A stretch of DNA of 64,000 bases, taken from Heterobilharzia americana (taxonomy: Eukaryota; Platyhelminthes; Trematoda; Strigeidida; Schistosomatidae). The translations under genes were made by a program, and so were the position numbers. Shown one piece after another: positions 23,022 to 34,669 of this stretch. Under the pieces are notes generated by a model that saw only the letters and a list, made by a program, of their open reading frames with translations, did no database searches and was not told where the DNA came from. Each line of letters opens with the position of its first letter. Within the stretch, counting starts at the first letter, position 1. The stretch spans positions 47,215,998 through 47,279,997 of the forward strand of contig OX104129.1 of the NCBI GenBank assembly GCA_944470555.2, given 5' to 3'.

Positions 23022-23163
23022 AGGTGACTGTAAGGGACCACTTTAGCAGTAAATGAAATAACCAGTTAGACTTCTTTATTCAATTTAAAATTTGCCTTTT
23101 CACCTGAAATAGCGAAACTTACTTGGTTATTTAAGTCATTGATAGTGTGGCCATCGGAGTTAC
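23022..23163. mobile_element. Family D palindromic MITE, diverged
   Basis: Starts GGTGACTGTAAGGGACCAC and ends GTGGCCATCGGAGTTAC, with GAAATAACCAG/CTTGGTTATTT arms. Confidence 0.7.
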
Positions 23164-23699
23164 TGTTTGCTTATTTTTTCTTTGTTTCTTTGTTTCTCTG
23201 CATATCACCTCAACTATTTTGTCAAAACCCATTTATGAGGTCAATCATCTATCAGTACATAACAGCATTCTAAATTGTCTTTCAAATGATAAATTCAAAA
23301 GATTCATTGTGTATGTAGCAAAGATTTATCGATTATTTATTTAAAAATTTAAATGTCTGTAAATATTCAAGTTAGAGTGAATTTAAAATCTCTGTCACTC
23401 GCATTACTCAGTGTGAAAAACACCCTCATGTGATGAATGTAATACATTGACATTCATATTTCAATTTGTTTATATGTAAGCATTATGTGTAGCGCATAAT
23501 TCAAATTTTTGCGATTAAAACCAAAAAAATGAGTAGAGAATTTTGTTGCATTCCACTTAAAGCTTATTAAAAGTGTCAACTTACTAAAATAACGTGGTCT
23601 TTATTCTTATGGTTCATTTAAAGCAAATTGTGTCAGAATAGTGGAGATAAAACTGTGTAAATGTTTCAGCAATACACTCCCTTTTTAGAATGCTAAGCT
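23164..23699. other. Non-coding, no recognised feature
   Basis: AT-rich sequence without assignable features. Confidence 0.4.
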
Positions 23700-23775
23700 G
23701 TTGATTGGACCTAATTGATCGGTCCAAAATAGGACAAAACGCACGTCCTGGATCCCACCACCAGTAACTATCCAT
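23700..23775 (+). mobile_element. Truncated family A hammerhead fragment
   Basis: Region 23712-23751 retains TCC, then AAAATAGGACAAAACGCACG and TCCTGG. The core is TTGATCG and GAAA reads AAAA. No tRNA-like head. Confidence 0.65.
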
Positions 23776-23924
23776 TATTAACATAAAACTGAAACACAAG
23801 TAATATTGGGGCATCAGAGCAAGAGCCCTTATGTCAATAAAGACGGATCAGTTCGCTCCAATCAACGACGAGATAACACAAGCAGCAGCATAAAAACTAT
23901 ACTTTTTTACACAAGAAGCGGCTA

Positions 23925-23995
23925 TTTTGACTCGGTGGCCTAGTGGATAACGCTCTGACGTTTGAAGTGGTCGGTCCCGGGCTCATTATACTAAT
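23925..23995 (+). mobile_element. Family A head fragment
   Basis: A-box-like GGTGGCCTAGTGGATAACGC, then a weak B-box region. It is truncated before the hammerhead. Confidence 0.65.
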
Positions 23996-24679
23996 CCATA
24001 CCGATATAACACTGGTTAAAAGTAGGAAATTCTTGAAGAGTTGCATTGTTCTTTTTTATTGACTGTTGAACAAAAAATATCCCCTACTTCTCCAAGCATT
24101 GGAACCATCATGTGTTCCAGTTTGTAGTTTCTAGGACCATTAGGCTCCGATGAGGCGTTTATGGGATTTCCAGTTCGTAGCGAGAACGACTCAACTAGGC
24201 GTCATACGGACTCGAGATTCCATTGATATGGTTAAGAAACAATATCGTCTACTGTTCAAAGAGATTTTCTACTACTCAGTAGTATATATCATACAGTCAT
24301 GTGAGATGTCAGTCAAACGGATAGAATCCACCGAAAACAACTTTGATTGAATTTGAAAATGTTAACCATAGGAATTGATCTGTGCACCACAAAAGTTGAG
24401 CATTGAGATTTTAACCTTGAGACCTCTTCAGTTTTAATCGCTACCTGAACATTGTTTTGATTTGTGGTCAATAATCACTTTTAGATGGATAACAGTAGTC
24501 AGTCTAGATGACAAAAATAATCACATGATGCTTCAGACCGTTCATTTCTGCTACCCATTTAGACCTTGGTGCTCAACGCCGATCAGAGTCTGTCGATGAA
24601 GTTTGCACTGTGAACACTTGGCTAAGTGAAACGTGAAGACAGTGTACCGTATATTTTGGTGTTAAATGATGGGCGTCAG
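23996..24679. other. Non-coding, no recognised feature
   Basis: No repeat family is visible in this stretch. Family F similarity starts only near 24680. Confidence 0.4.
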
Positions 24680-24800
24680 TTGGGAGCCGCGAAACTAGGT
24701 TTCGTTCGTGTTGGCACTCATCAGCAAAGTGATTCCGCACTACCTTTTCATGCATCTCAGGGTAGTGGTCATGTTAAAAAACCTGATCGATGAACTATGA
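24680..24800 (-). mobile_element. Family F element with hammerhead-like core
   Basis: Minus-strand 24695-24725 reads CTGATGAGTGCCAACACGAAC followed by GAAACCTAG. CTGANGA and GAAA are intact, but stem II pairs only partly. No confident stem I. Confidence 0.6.
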
Positions 24801-24954
24801 TCAGTGCTAAGCACTAAGAACTAGACAGCTGCGTGTGTTATCTACTGGTGAGCAACTCGTGGACATAATCTAGTCCCTTAGGAGATCGATCACTCCTGGT
24901 GTGAACAGCTTACTGTTTGAATGTCTGACTTCAGCACCGAGTGGGGTAGCTTCG

Positions 24955-25025
24955 AATAACTGGGCCTCTTCGTGCTTGCAGATACGCCTTGCTGCCAATG
25001 AGCACCAACAAGTACGGAACCTGGG
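24955..25025 (+). repeat. Family F fragment
   Basis: GATACGCCTTGCTGCCAATG, then CACCAACAAGTACGGAACCT, corresponds to the ribozyme region of family F with the core destroyed. Confidence 0.55.
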
Positions 25026-25291
25026 TTATGAACTTTCTGTCGATTAATTCTAAACATCAATTCAAGTGGGCTCACCTTACACTACATTTCAGGATCTCGA
25101 GTACAGTATGCTGTGTCATTGGTGTTACCCTTTTTTGCAAATCAACAAGTAGAATTACAGAGGCTAAAGTGGGATGATGATTTCTTTACAATACAGCATC
25201 ATTTTCATCGTCACTAGTTTAAAGTGAGTTGGCCTGCATGAAGACAAATAGGAACTATCATTACCTTGATTGATTTATGTAAAGTTGCGAA

Positions 25292-25400
25292 TTCAGTAGG
25301 TGATGATTAAAGGTGTCACAACAGGACTGGAACCAGAGATCTCATGGTTACTGACTTGGTGTTCTACCAACGGAGATACGAGATCTAGCCGTTTGACCCC
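25292..25400 (-). mobile_element. Family C-like tRNA head fragment, diverged
   Basis: Minus-strand GTTGGTAGAACACCAAGTC and a TCTGGTTCCAG B-box remnant follow ATCTCGTATCTC. This is a single module, without the inverted partner. Confidence 0.55.
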
Positions 25401-26549
25401 ATCTTAGTTTCACTTCAGTCAGATAAGGGTGGTTTTTCAAGTCTCCACTTCAACATAGTTTTCACCGCGTATCGATTGATATCAGTTGGATAGATGAATA
25501 AAGGTGTCCACTGAAAGGATAGAAGTAGGAAAAGCCAAGCTACTGGATTTCACAAGCTTACTGCAAGAAGCGATTATTTTCCGACCAATCCACTTTTGAG
25601 GTGTCTTGAACGATATCATCGCGTTTTTATTATTTCTTGCATTAATTTCAAAATAAACACAATGAAAACCTCTGTTTATTCTGAAGATATTTTCTATCAT
25701 ACACTGAAGTAAAAATAAACTGAGAAGCCAGTGAAAAAAAACAACAGAACTTCAGATTAATTGTTGGATAGTCCTGTGCAATATACACTACTGAGTGCAT
25801 AAATGGTTGAAATTCGAATAAGTTTTTTTTCTTCAACTGAATTTGATTTTCCCAATTTTCTGGAATGTCCTCCACCTGTACCAAAGATCATTATTGATCA
25901 TCAGACGATGGGAATTTTTGTAGTACCTAAAGTTTGGTATTTTTGTGTAAATCTAAATAACATGTATCTTCATACCTTCAGCGATGAGAATTCTTCTATC
26001 CTACCCCCTCCAATCCCCCGTCCCTATAATCTACACACAAACACATAGATGAAGAAAACAAAAAATTGTTTATGATATGATCGTCAATTCAATTTTAAAA
26101 AGTATGACAGTGTGTATTTGCAGGTGTGATGATGTGATTAACTTACCGATTGACTGACTTATTGATTGATTGATTGATTGACTGATGAATAGCAATCATG
26201 AAGCAATCTATGAAGCTATGTAAACCTGGAAAGTGACGTGACTTCAACGAAAGAGTATAATGGATGCAGGGAAAAAGGCAGAAAGAAGCAACCACCACCC
26301 TCTCACATAGATCTTCAGATGAGAGTATTTGTTCACTCAGAGTAGCTGATAAAAAAACTGAGTTTTGTGTAATACAGTGAGAATGAGCAGCACTGGATTA
26401 ATGTAATGAAATATCAACAAATTGGCTTTTGGCGTAACTTCAAGCACTTTTGACCTGAATGTTGAACATTTAATTCCCTTAGTCACTGGACTAGATCTCG
26501 TATCCTTAATCAACTCAGAATTATACCACACTAATCAATAATAATCTAG
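25401..26549. other. Non-coding; GATT-rich patch
   Basis: GATT/GACT repeats at about 26158-26185. No exon or named repeat otherwise. Confidence 0.4.
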
Positions 26550-26700
26550 ATGTCGGCTATCAGTGGAATCCAGGATGCACGTTTCGTCCTGTTTGAGACT
26601 CGTCAACTGGATGGGTGTACTTACACCCCAGTAAGACTCGAACCTAGGACGGATTGCTCTACTAGGCCACTGGAGTACGAGAACTAACCACCTCTTGTGC
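26550..26700 (-). mobile_element. Family A (Smalpha-like) SINE, degenerate hammerhead
   Basis: Minus-strand head CAGTGGCCTAGTAG and B-box TAGGTTCGAGTC precede a hammerhead at 26570-26610. Stem I CCAG/CTGG is perfect and GAAA is kept, but the core begins TTGACGA (C3 changed) and the cleavage triplet is ATC. Confidence 0.8.
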
Positions 26701-26890
26701 AACAAGTATCACTTGTGGTTCATTGATATTTATAATATCCCTTCGTCGTTATTTAGAGTTGAAAACGGAATTCATGTGAAGAAATGCAGTACTTCGAACA
26801 ACTTTTACATTAATCAATAAAAACTGGTTGCATCGATGCCCTTGTTAGTGTCTTTGCCCCCCTCCCCGTACTTAATGTGGACTTGCTAAG
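26701..26890. other. Short non-coding spacer
   Basis: No feature assigned between the family A copy and the next family D element. Confidence 0.4.
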
Positions 26891-27034
26891 GGTGACTTCA
26901 AAGACCACCCTAGCAACTGATGAAATAACCAATCACGTTTCTCCATTCAAGGAAAAATTGCCTTCTCAGCCGAAACACCGCAACCTGATTGGTTATTTTG
27001 TCAGCTGTTAGGATGGTTTTTAAAGTCACACCAT
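26891..27034. mobile_element. Family D palindromic MITE
   Basis: GGTGACTTCAAAGACCACCC at the left, GGATGGTTTTTAAAGTCAC at the right, with ATAACCAATCA/TGATTGGTTAT arms. Flanks share only TGCTA. Confidence 0.8.
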
Positions 27035-27324
27035 GCTAGCTGAATAATTTCCCACCCCCTTTTTGTATGTCTTTGTTTAAATATATTTATGAGTTTTTTT
27101 TGATTAAATTTTTAGCCTGAAATAGACACACAAAATTTGAATTGATAAAATGCGATTTTTAAAAAAAATTTTGTCATCTAATTTCACTAAAATCGTTGTC
27201 ATGTGCTTTGATTATAAATTTAAAGTGTATTAAGCGTTCAAATTCACGCTAAATAACACATTACATAAATAGATGTTACCAGCTTGCTAAACAAGAGACA
27301 ATTAGGCGAAAAATTCTTCCACAC

Positions 27325-27475
27325 TAGGTGATGATTGGAAGTGAAGTGAAAATTTACGCGTACGCACGCACGATTCGAGCCACTGGCCACCAAATTTCCA
27401 GGTCGGTGCTCTACCACTTGAGCTACGAGGCTCCATTGCTGACCACATTTTTCATTTCACCTTCAATCATCAAGA
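27325..27475 (-). mobile_element. Single family C tRNA-like module
   Basis: Minus-strand CCTCGTAGCTCAAGTGGTAG, then GTGGCTCGAATCGTG, is a diverged tRNA-like head followed by the family C tail type (TTTCACTTCACTTCCAATCATC on the minus strand, in pieces). Confidence 0.7.
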
Positions 27476-27854
27476 GTTTTGCTCCACTGCCTGTCGTTAG
27501 AAGAATAATTTACGTGAAATGAGTACACTGTATGCTACTTCTAGCGTCTCTAACCCTTCTATAAATCCATCTCTCCCCTCTCTCCATCTACCAGTCGGTT
27601 GTTAGTGAACAGACAAAGATACTGACTGTTTACCTTTAGGAGAGTAGTCTAAGCAGAAAGTGTGGACCTCAGGCATCTTTGACACTTTTGGTTTCAAAGC
27701 ATTACATTCCTTCTTCATATGTCAGAGAACCAAGCCACCGAACAAACGCTTTACCAGGTTCCTACATACATGTCCAGCTGCAGACAATGGACATTTTTGT
27801 ATTGATAGTTTGTGCTGCTTTAAGTTCCATAAAGTAAGCGTTTGTGGTTCTGCA
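27476..27854. other. Non-coding, no recognised feature
   Basis: No exon or repeat is assigned. Family B similarity begins near 27855. Confidence 0.4.
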
Positions 27855-28025
27855 TAAGTTACTGAACATAGCTGTTTCGCCCTAGTATGAGACTCCTCGG
27901 CAGTATGCATCCACGACCTGGCCGGGCATCAAACTCAGGACTTTCAGGTTTCCTGGCGAACTATTTTCAATGGTTCTCCAAGCGATGTCAGCCCATGGTG
28001 AATACCACCTCAAAAATAGAATCCT
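27855..28025. mobile_element. Family B inverted chimera
   Basis: A minus-strand head and ribozyme (27861-27905; core CCGAGGA, so inactive) is followed at about 27968 by a plus-strand family B tail (CAATGGTTCTCCAAGCGATG). Two opposed fragments are joined. Confidence 0.65.
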
Positions 28026-28174
28026 CCATTATGAGTCATTTTGCTGTGGCATTTATGTTTAAACTTCTAGGCTAATACACTGAATAGGATCATTCGAAAA
28101 ATTTGTGAAAAATCAGTGAAACACTGCATTTTCAGAGTGACTCTCATCAACTGAAAGCAGTTGAAGAAAAACCG

Positions 28175-28455
28175 AGAAAGACTGGAGAGCTGTTTCGTCC
28201 AAGTATGGAACTCCTCAGCAGCAATCAATCAACACCCTGACAGTGATCAAACCAAGGACCGTCAGATCTCTTGGCGAGTATATTACCATTGACGCATTGG
28301 GTCAGAATCCAATTCAAGACATACCACAGTCATCATCCAACGCTTTCATTGATTAACTATCCTCATATAAGACTTGGTTTGCCCCACAAATCACGATTTC
28401 TCATTAGAACTTCGATAAATCTCGTTCCGAAGCATGTTGCTATTGAGCACTAGAT
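28175..28455 (-). mobile_element. Family B SINE with partly preserved hammerhead
   Basis: Hammerhead at 28181-28224 keeps CTGAGGA, GAAA and a cleavable-type CTC triplet, but stem II has changed (GTTC opposite GGAC). The B-box region GATCAAACC is eroded. The long segment before the head, ending near the minus-strand CAACATGCTTCGGAACGAG, is present. Confidence 0.75.
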
Positions 28456-28599
28456 AGTATTTCATTTTGGAAGTTTGTAGGGAGTAGATTGGTTTCAGAA
28501 TGCCATTCATCACAGACTGACTGATGTTCAATTGGATCGTATGTCTTTATCATTCATTGTTGTTTTCCCCTTGATAAATATCACTACAAGAGGCTAGTT

Positions 28600-28642
28600 A
28601 GTCTCAAACGCGTGTCTTAAATTCCACTGATTGTCATCCTTC
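28600..28642 (+). repeat. Family A ribozyme remnant
   Basis: AGTCTCAAACGCGTGTCTTA then AATTCCAC is a family A ribozyme with the stem II 3' side and GAAA deleted. Confidence 0.55.
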
Positions 28643-29159
28643 GACAGACAATACCTTGTTTCCATCACAACAGTTGTTTCATCACAGAAGAAACACATTT
28701 TTTTTACTAATGCGTACAATCGATCTTGCCGTTTGTAGTGAATTAGTTTATGTTGCTTCGTGTTAAGTGCCTGTTACACCACCATTAGTTAGATGAATCG
28801 ATCCACAGGTGACTTATATACACGTATATCTTACCAATTGTCAGTTGGTATGATACATTGTCAAGGGAAACAGACAACAAATGCATCATATGGTATTTAA
28901 CAGAAGGTGGGGGGAGAGCGACAAGTGAAAACTTGATGGTTAATCGATATTGTGTAGTTGTAAAGCAATCAGTCACTCCAAGCTAACTTTGAATTAGGTC
29001 AGAATGATGTAGAAATCTATGCACTGTTACTTCTTTTTCTTAGTTTAATAGAGAAAAAGTTGTTTTCCGTGTTGTTGACGAAGATAGGCTGTTTAACAGT
29101 CGAATGAATATGATTGCTCTGACTCTCTCGTCCAAACCACCGTCATATCACTTTCTGGC
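28643..29159. other. Non-coding, no recognised feature
   Basis: No feature assigned. Confidence 0.4.
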
Positions 29160-29420
29160 AAGGGGTACTAAGCAAGATAGGTAAGTCAACTAGCGAGGTT
29201 GTAAACCTTAGTCGACAGAGAGCTTTGACGTGCCATGTCAGGAGGGGAGCTAAACTAGGTTGAAAGGGAGTTCACGGTGGCCAGACTGAGACCTGACACC
29301 AGTCAACGAGTCATGTGGGGAGATACAGACTAACTGGCTGGAGTCCCCAAGACGAAATGAATCAGGCGTTGAGGATTCTTGGTGACATGGCTGAAAATCA
29401 GTGACATTTCCTAAAGCCTG
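29160..29420 (+). repeat. Family G repeat, copy 1
   Basis: Shared with 33870-33990 in reverse complement. It contains a long hairpin at 29310-29357: GTC, then TGGGGA, a loop of about 20 nt, TCCCCA, then GAC followed by GAAAT. It ends in GAGGATTCTTGGTGACATGG, then CTGAAAATCAGTGAC. Confidence 0.6.
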
Positions 29421-29954
29421 AATATTCTCAGATTGTTTATTCTCTCACACAACTTTACCTCCTTCGATATCACTCTGTTTCTATCCACCTGTACTGTGTG
29501 TTCTAATGTGAAGCGTGGCAACTTCGGCCGTTCCATTTGCGAATGAGGTTCAACGTTGATCCTGTTTGTCTGTCAGTCAGTCATCCGAATAAGAAGGTAG
29601 ATTAGTTTTGTGCAACTGTACGCTTAAAAGACCTGCTTGGAGTCGGTTTTATATCTAACATAATTTCCTTATTCCTTAGATAAGAAGCTGAAGGGTAAAG
29701 CGCTACTAATCGAAGTGTATGCAGTGATAATGCAACTAAACAACTAACAACACAATTCAGCATTTCTACAGGCAGCATTTCACGCATCGTGACACTAAAA
29801 GTTGTCAGTAGAAGATTGTTTCTCAAGTTTTCATACTGTTTGATAGTCAACTAAAACTTTTTTCGGAACTAGACATCTAAGAAAATAAACTTTCTCCATT
29901 TAGTCAGTATTCACATTTCCTTCAATTTCGGGGGTTTCTAGAGATTTGCTGACA
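29421..29954. other. Non-coding, no recognised feature
   Basis: No feature assigned. Confidence 0.4.
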
Positions 29955-30290
29955 TCAGTGGAGGAACATTTAAAACCTGGGAACACTGGATAGCTGTTTC
30001 TTCCTAGTATTGGACTCCTTAGCAATGCGCAACCATAACCCTGCCAGAGATGGAACCCGGGACTTTCAGGTTCCTTGGTCAGCGCCGTACTATTGGGCCG
30101 CTGAGTCGGAATCGAATGGTCCATATTTCCTACTTCTATCGGTCCACGATATGGCACCACCCCTATCTAATGGCGTTGTTGAGTAACTGTCCTCACTTTC
30201 GACGTGGTTGGCCCCACTGGTCACAACTCACTGGAACTTTGGGAATCACCTCTCAAAGCTAGTCATCAATGAGCACCAGACCAATTTAAT
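29955..30290 (-). mobile_element. Family B SINE with degenerate hammerhead
   Basis: Near full length on the minus strand: head GACTCAGCGGCCCAATAGTA, B-box GGGTTCCATC, ribozyme 29983-30028 with core CTAAGGA and GGAAGAAAC. The segment before the head extends to about 30285. Confidence 0.75.
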
Positions 30291-30415
30291 TTGGGGGTTT
30301 GTGGGGATTTATTGACTGATTTTAAATTGATATTCATCACTGACTGATATCAGTTGGAAGAACATGGGGACCTGGGAGCATTGGACGGCTGTTTCATCCT
30401 AGGACGAAATCGTAG
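30291..30415 (-). mobile_element. Truncated family B tail
   Basis: Typical 3' segment GGTTTGTGGGGATTTATTGA on the plus strand, CATCACTGACTGATATCAG, and the ribozyme 3' half up to CTGTTTCATCCTAGGACG, where it is interrupted. Confidence 0.7.
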
Positions 30416-32694
30416 TAAGTAGTATCGTTAGCCCTCACGCGGTAGGTGTAGCTTATTGCCTATTGCACTAACGTGGATTTAGTTGCTGAGTTCTGACTAA
30501 GCTTCGAAAAACATTTGTTGATTACGTTTCGCAACTACTTCAAGCATGTTTGGTGTTTATCTGAACGACAGACTTATAGCTGCTCTTTCTCTAGCATAGT
30601 AGCTTCCCAACTAGATCTCACTCGAAACTAGATCAATGTAAAATTCAGTCTAAGGCGTCAGTCAGTGTCTACTTCGATTTCTTCAGTGAAATAGGTTTCT
30701 TGTCTGTTTCAATCAGCATTCATGAATGGAAGGATCAGTTTGTCAACAACCGCCAATTTTAGTAGTCAGTCTCAATGATTATATTATCTACACTACCGTT
30801 TTTGTGTTTGCAATACGCTTCTAATCATTTTTCTGTTTTATTACGGTATGAATGGACAACTGAGTAATACAGTTCAATTTGAATATCTACTGTCTCTTAT
30901 GATAGATTCCTTAAATGAAAGCGAATTTCATAATCTTTCATTTTACTGTCACAGAAAATCAGATACACAACTGAGAAAACTTTGAACTGATCATCTGTAC
31001 ATGTGATATGTATAAATTTTAAAATTTATATCCGTCTATGTGTCTGTGTATTCGGGTGCATGTACTCAGACGTTAGTTATTTTTGTGCATATCTCTCATC
31101 TACCGCTGCATTGGCATTAGAAAATCTTGAGAGATGTAGAACTTATTCAGATAAGTCATCTTGTTATATTCTAAGTGTACCACCTGTCCAACTTCACCAT
31201 TAAAATAGTATTTTTTTCGAAGATAAAGAGTCAAGTTAGTGATAAATGCATCAAGTGACCAATATATTAGAATGTTTTTCCTCAAGGTCGTTGCTATAGC
31301 ACTTATCACTTGCATTGCGTTTTATCAGTTAAAACAAACTAGATTGATAGCAGGTAGGCAAACTCTTACACGTTAAATTCACTGTCGAAAACACGTACTT
31401 TTTAGGAATAATAATTTTAAATCATAATCCTTGTACGTTGGGAGTAGGATAAGGCGGAGAGTTGTATTTCTATTGTAACTTTCAGCATATTTAACCCTGA
31501 AGACCAGCGGATAGCACGAATCGTCTTCAGATATGAATCCATGTTGAACATGAACCAGATACTGAGATGTACGTTAAAATGCCCCAGTTATTGATCTAAA
31601 TACCAGATTATGCAGATTATGGTAGCTTTAGATGAATTATCAAGTCTATTAATTTTCCACGCACTATTTATTGCCTGAAGTCAAATGAATCAGTAGGGAA
31701 GAAATTGTAACTGAAATGGTTTGTCAGTCAGTTGTCCATTATAATCCCAAACCATATCCCTAATGTTAACATCTTAGACCTTAACATTTCATTCCGAATG
31801 AATAGAAAGTCACCCTTGCATCACAGACAACAAATATTCAAACAGCATGTCCTTTTTCAGAGTCAGTGTTGGAAAGAGAACATACAACATGGCTGCTTGT
31901 CGTTTTTCAAAATCAGTTCGTAAGTTAAAAATACCTAGAGGGTTAAATCGTAGTTTCTTTTAAAAATACAATTTTCAGGCCCTCTTGGCTAATCGTATAG
32001 TTTTGAACTCTGATAATTTTTGGTGAATATAACTGGGCGTAGCATCTTGGTTATAATCAAACTTTAAAATTTTTCTCATTACAAAAATCTAAATCTGTAC
32101 GAAAATGACATCATTTTACGTATATAAAAGGAAAAAAGAATTTATGTAAATCTTAATTGCTTTAAAGGCCACTGAATAACTCAGTCGTTTTTGACTGGCC
32201 ATTTCAAGGTCACCGAACGTTTGCGTTTCTTATGGCAAGACTTTTGATCTTCGCTGTCTTGTATTCTTCTTATTTTACGTAGGACTAACGATTTTTGAAA
32301 CAAAAACAATAAGACTTAATTAATTACCTTAAGCGCTGCAGTTAAAGATTTGCGTTATGCTTAATGAATTAGAGCTTAGAAAGTACAGTTAGGCATGATT
32401 ATCAAGGGGTTGGATATACAGTGTTGGCACGTGGCTGTTTTAAGGCATAATAGGCATGAGTTAAGTCATAAAACAGAAGACAATCAATAAGTAGATCTGG
32501 TTTCAAGCAGCGACACTGACAAAAGGATCTACTCTCTGAATACTTTTTTCTTTCATACTCAATATAAACAGCCACCACAGATGAGATGAACTTCTAGGGT
32601 TTGGATAGTTAACTCATATGTTAATTCTCTGTATAAGACTGACTCCATCGGTACTAAGCTCCGTACGCATGTGCTGTAATTTGCTTGATGTTGG
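30416..32694. other. Long non-coding stretch, no recognised feature
   Basis: About 2.3 kb of AT-rich sequence without repeats matching the families listed here and without credible exons. Confidence 0.4.
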
Positions 32695-32850
32695 CTGGCG
32701 GTGGAATCCAAGACACGCGTTTCGTCCTATCTGTGACTCATCAGTTGGATAGATTTGCATTCCACTGGACAGCAGTGTCCCCACTGAAGGTTGAACCCAG
32801 CACGCATCGCCTCGAACTCCACAGCGTCATACAGTAAGTAGTCTTCCGAG
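32695..32850 (-). mobile_element. Family A (Smalpha-like) SINE with intact-core hammerhead
   Basis: Minus-strand B-box GGGTTCAACC near 32795 and the ribozyme at 32708-32748. The head is eroded beyond about 32830. This is the best preserved family A ribozyme of the window. Confidence 0.8.
32708..32748 (-). ncRNA. Hammerhead ribozyme, type I, core intact (family A)
   Basis: Read on the minus strand: stem I CCAA/TTGG (4 bp), core CTGATGA, stem II GTCA/GGAC (three pairs, loop CAGATA), GAAA, a near-loopless stem III ACGC/GTGT with one G-U, then the GTC cleavage triplet. All conserved core bases of the hammerhead are present. Short stems are normal for schistosome ribozymes. Self-cleavage is plausible but untested. 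Confidence 0.75.
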
Positions 32851-33020
32851 ACACGAGAGCCACATACGAACAGAAATCAATCAGTTAGTTAGAGCATAAC
32901 AATGGGAAATTAAGAGTGTTAATAAATAACGACTGGTACTGGTTGCTAGCTACAACCAAGCAATTTACAACACAATAAATCTTCGGGGGATATTGAAGCA
33001 TCCACATATCAGCCCACGTG

Positions 33021-33431
33021 TCAATAGAAGTCGGTTAAGTTGATTTGATATAGCAACGGGAAGTTATAAGTATCCCTAACCAGTTCATCCATTCCCAACA
33101 TCGTACGGTAAATTTGCAGTAAATTAGGGGTGGATGAAGCTTGATAAGGAGACAGTTTCTCCACTTCATTTTTCTGGAATGAGGACGCATAACATAAATA
33201 ATCGAGCATGAACTTCATTGATCCTAAAAATAAAGTTAGTCTATATTTAAAGAGACCCCTTTTTAGTGGTCTTTCCAAGCACAACGGTGAGACTAAAATC
33301 GAAAGATTTACAGTTTTTAGTTTAACTAGTAAAATTATCAGCTCAGATTTATGAATTAGGCTGTAGCCGATAAACGGATATTTATGCTTTGGAATAACCA
33401 TGGCGGCGCATAACAAGATTTGAGCGAACAC
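33021..33431 (-). other. 136-codon open frame, probably not a gene
   Basis: The longest open frame outside the LINEs. It shows no domain, signal or splice evidence that I can recognise. One or two frames of this length are expected by chance in 64 kb of AT-rich DNA. Confidence 0.2.
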
Positions 33432-33869
33432 CGTTCAAGTAATCAGTTTTATGATACGCGACGTGGGTACTATCAGGTTAGCGACTTCAATTACATGAAA
33501 AATGAACAAGATATTCAATATTTTGGTATTTCATATCTCAGTCGGTAGGCTGTAGAAAACTTTAACCCTGACGGTACCAATTCAACCACGAAAATGATGA
33601 AATTTCACTTATTTAAAGGATGAAAATAGAGATGCATTGAAACCAAAGAGTGTTGTGTAATGGTTATTTGTGACAGGATCAACGTAGAACCACACACAAA
33701 TGCATCGTTTCAAGTTGCCACACTTCACAGTAGTAAATAAGGTGAAAATAGACAGAAGGAGACTGACGTGAAACCACACAAAAATGTATGGGGTGAGAAG
33801 GAATTTAAAAATGAAAGTTGATCAAAACATTGAAGAATTAGATGTCAAGGAGTGAATACATCTATGCCA

Positions 33870-33990
33870 TTGTGACTGATTTTCAGTCATATCACTAAAA
33901 ATCCTCAAACCCCGGTTATTTCCGTCTTTAGGACCCCAACCAGGTAGTCTGCATCTCCCAACACGACTCAGAATGAGTCAGTAACTTCAT
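33870..33990 (-). repeat. Family G repeat, copy 2
   Basis: Minus-strand match to 29290-29410. The hairpin is kept: GTC, TTGGGA, loop, TCCTAA, GAC, then GGAAAT. Changes on both sides of the stem keep pairing. Confidence 0.6.
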
Positions 33991-34669
33991 GGACTACTAC
34001 CAAATTCAGTAGTTTACTTCCCAGTTTTCCTGGTTTATATCCTAGTTCTTATGAAAAATACAACCAGTGAATAATCGATTTAGTCATGACATTGATTGAA
34101 ATTCATCTATCAAGTTTGCAGTATGCCCACTGGGTTAAATGACAAGGCACTGCAGCCAACTGCCTTCTAACAATAAACACTTAAATCTTGAATCACTAGA
34201 GAATAACTGGCTGCATAGGGATCTAGATGACGCTGATCGTTTAGAGAAAACCGCTTTTCCTTGGGAATCTTCAATTATGCGCTAAAGTGAGTACAAGACG
34301 ATGTTATGTGTCACCGTCTTCTGTATAGACAGGCAAATGACAAGGTTAGCCAATAAGGATTGGGCAATCTAGTTGATATATCTTTATAGAATAAACTCTG
34401 TTTATTTAGTAAGAGATGTTGCTGAAAGTTTATGTATTTTAGTCCGTTACTGTTTCTAATTAACGGATAAATAAAACCACGATTCTCTGGAACACCTTCA
34501 GAGAGAAGTCAAACAAAGTTTTCCCGTTTCTGAACTTACCGTATTAAACATTAGCGCATACCATCGTTTTTTAATCAATGGAAACCCCAATTACGCAGAT
34601 TAAATCTTATTTTCATCAAAATGTAAATTAAACCAAAAAGCACTTTTTTGTCCAATGGAAATGGATTGA
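33991..34669. other. Non-coding, no recognised feature
   Basis: No feature assigned. Confidence 0.4.

Noticed and set aside
22053..23163. CRISPR-like array from the regularly recurring D repeats
   Set aside because: Units are palindromic, about 142 bp, diverged and irregularly spaced, with target duplications; this is a eukaryotic MITE cluster.
24150..24350. Hammerhead at CTCCGATGAGGCG
   Set aside because: GATGA is present but there is no stem II partner or GAAA box at the right distance.
26158..26185. GATT repeats as a regulatory array
   Set aside because: Simple tandem repeat, also seen near 52770; no supporting context.
33021..33431. 136-codon open frame on the minus strand as a possible gene
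   Set aside because: No domain, repeat or splice context. Frames of this size are expected by chance in a sequence of this length and composition.
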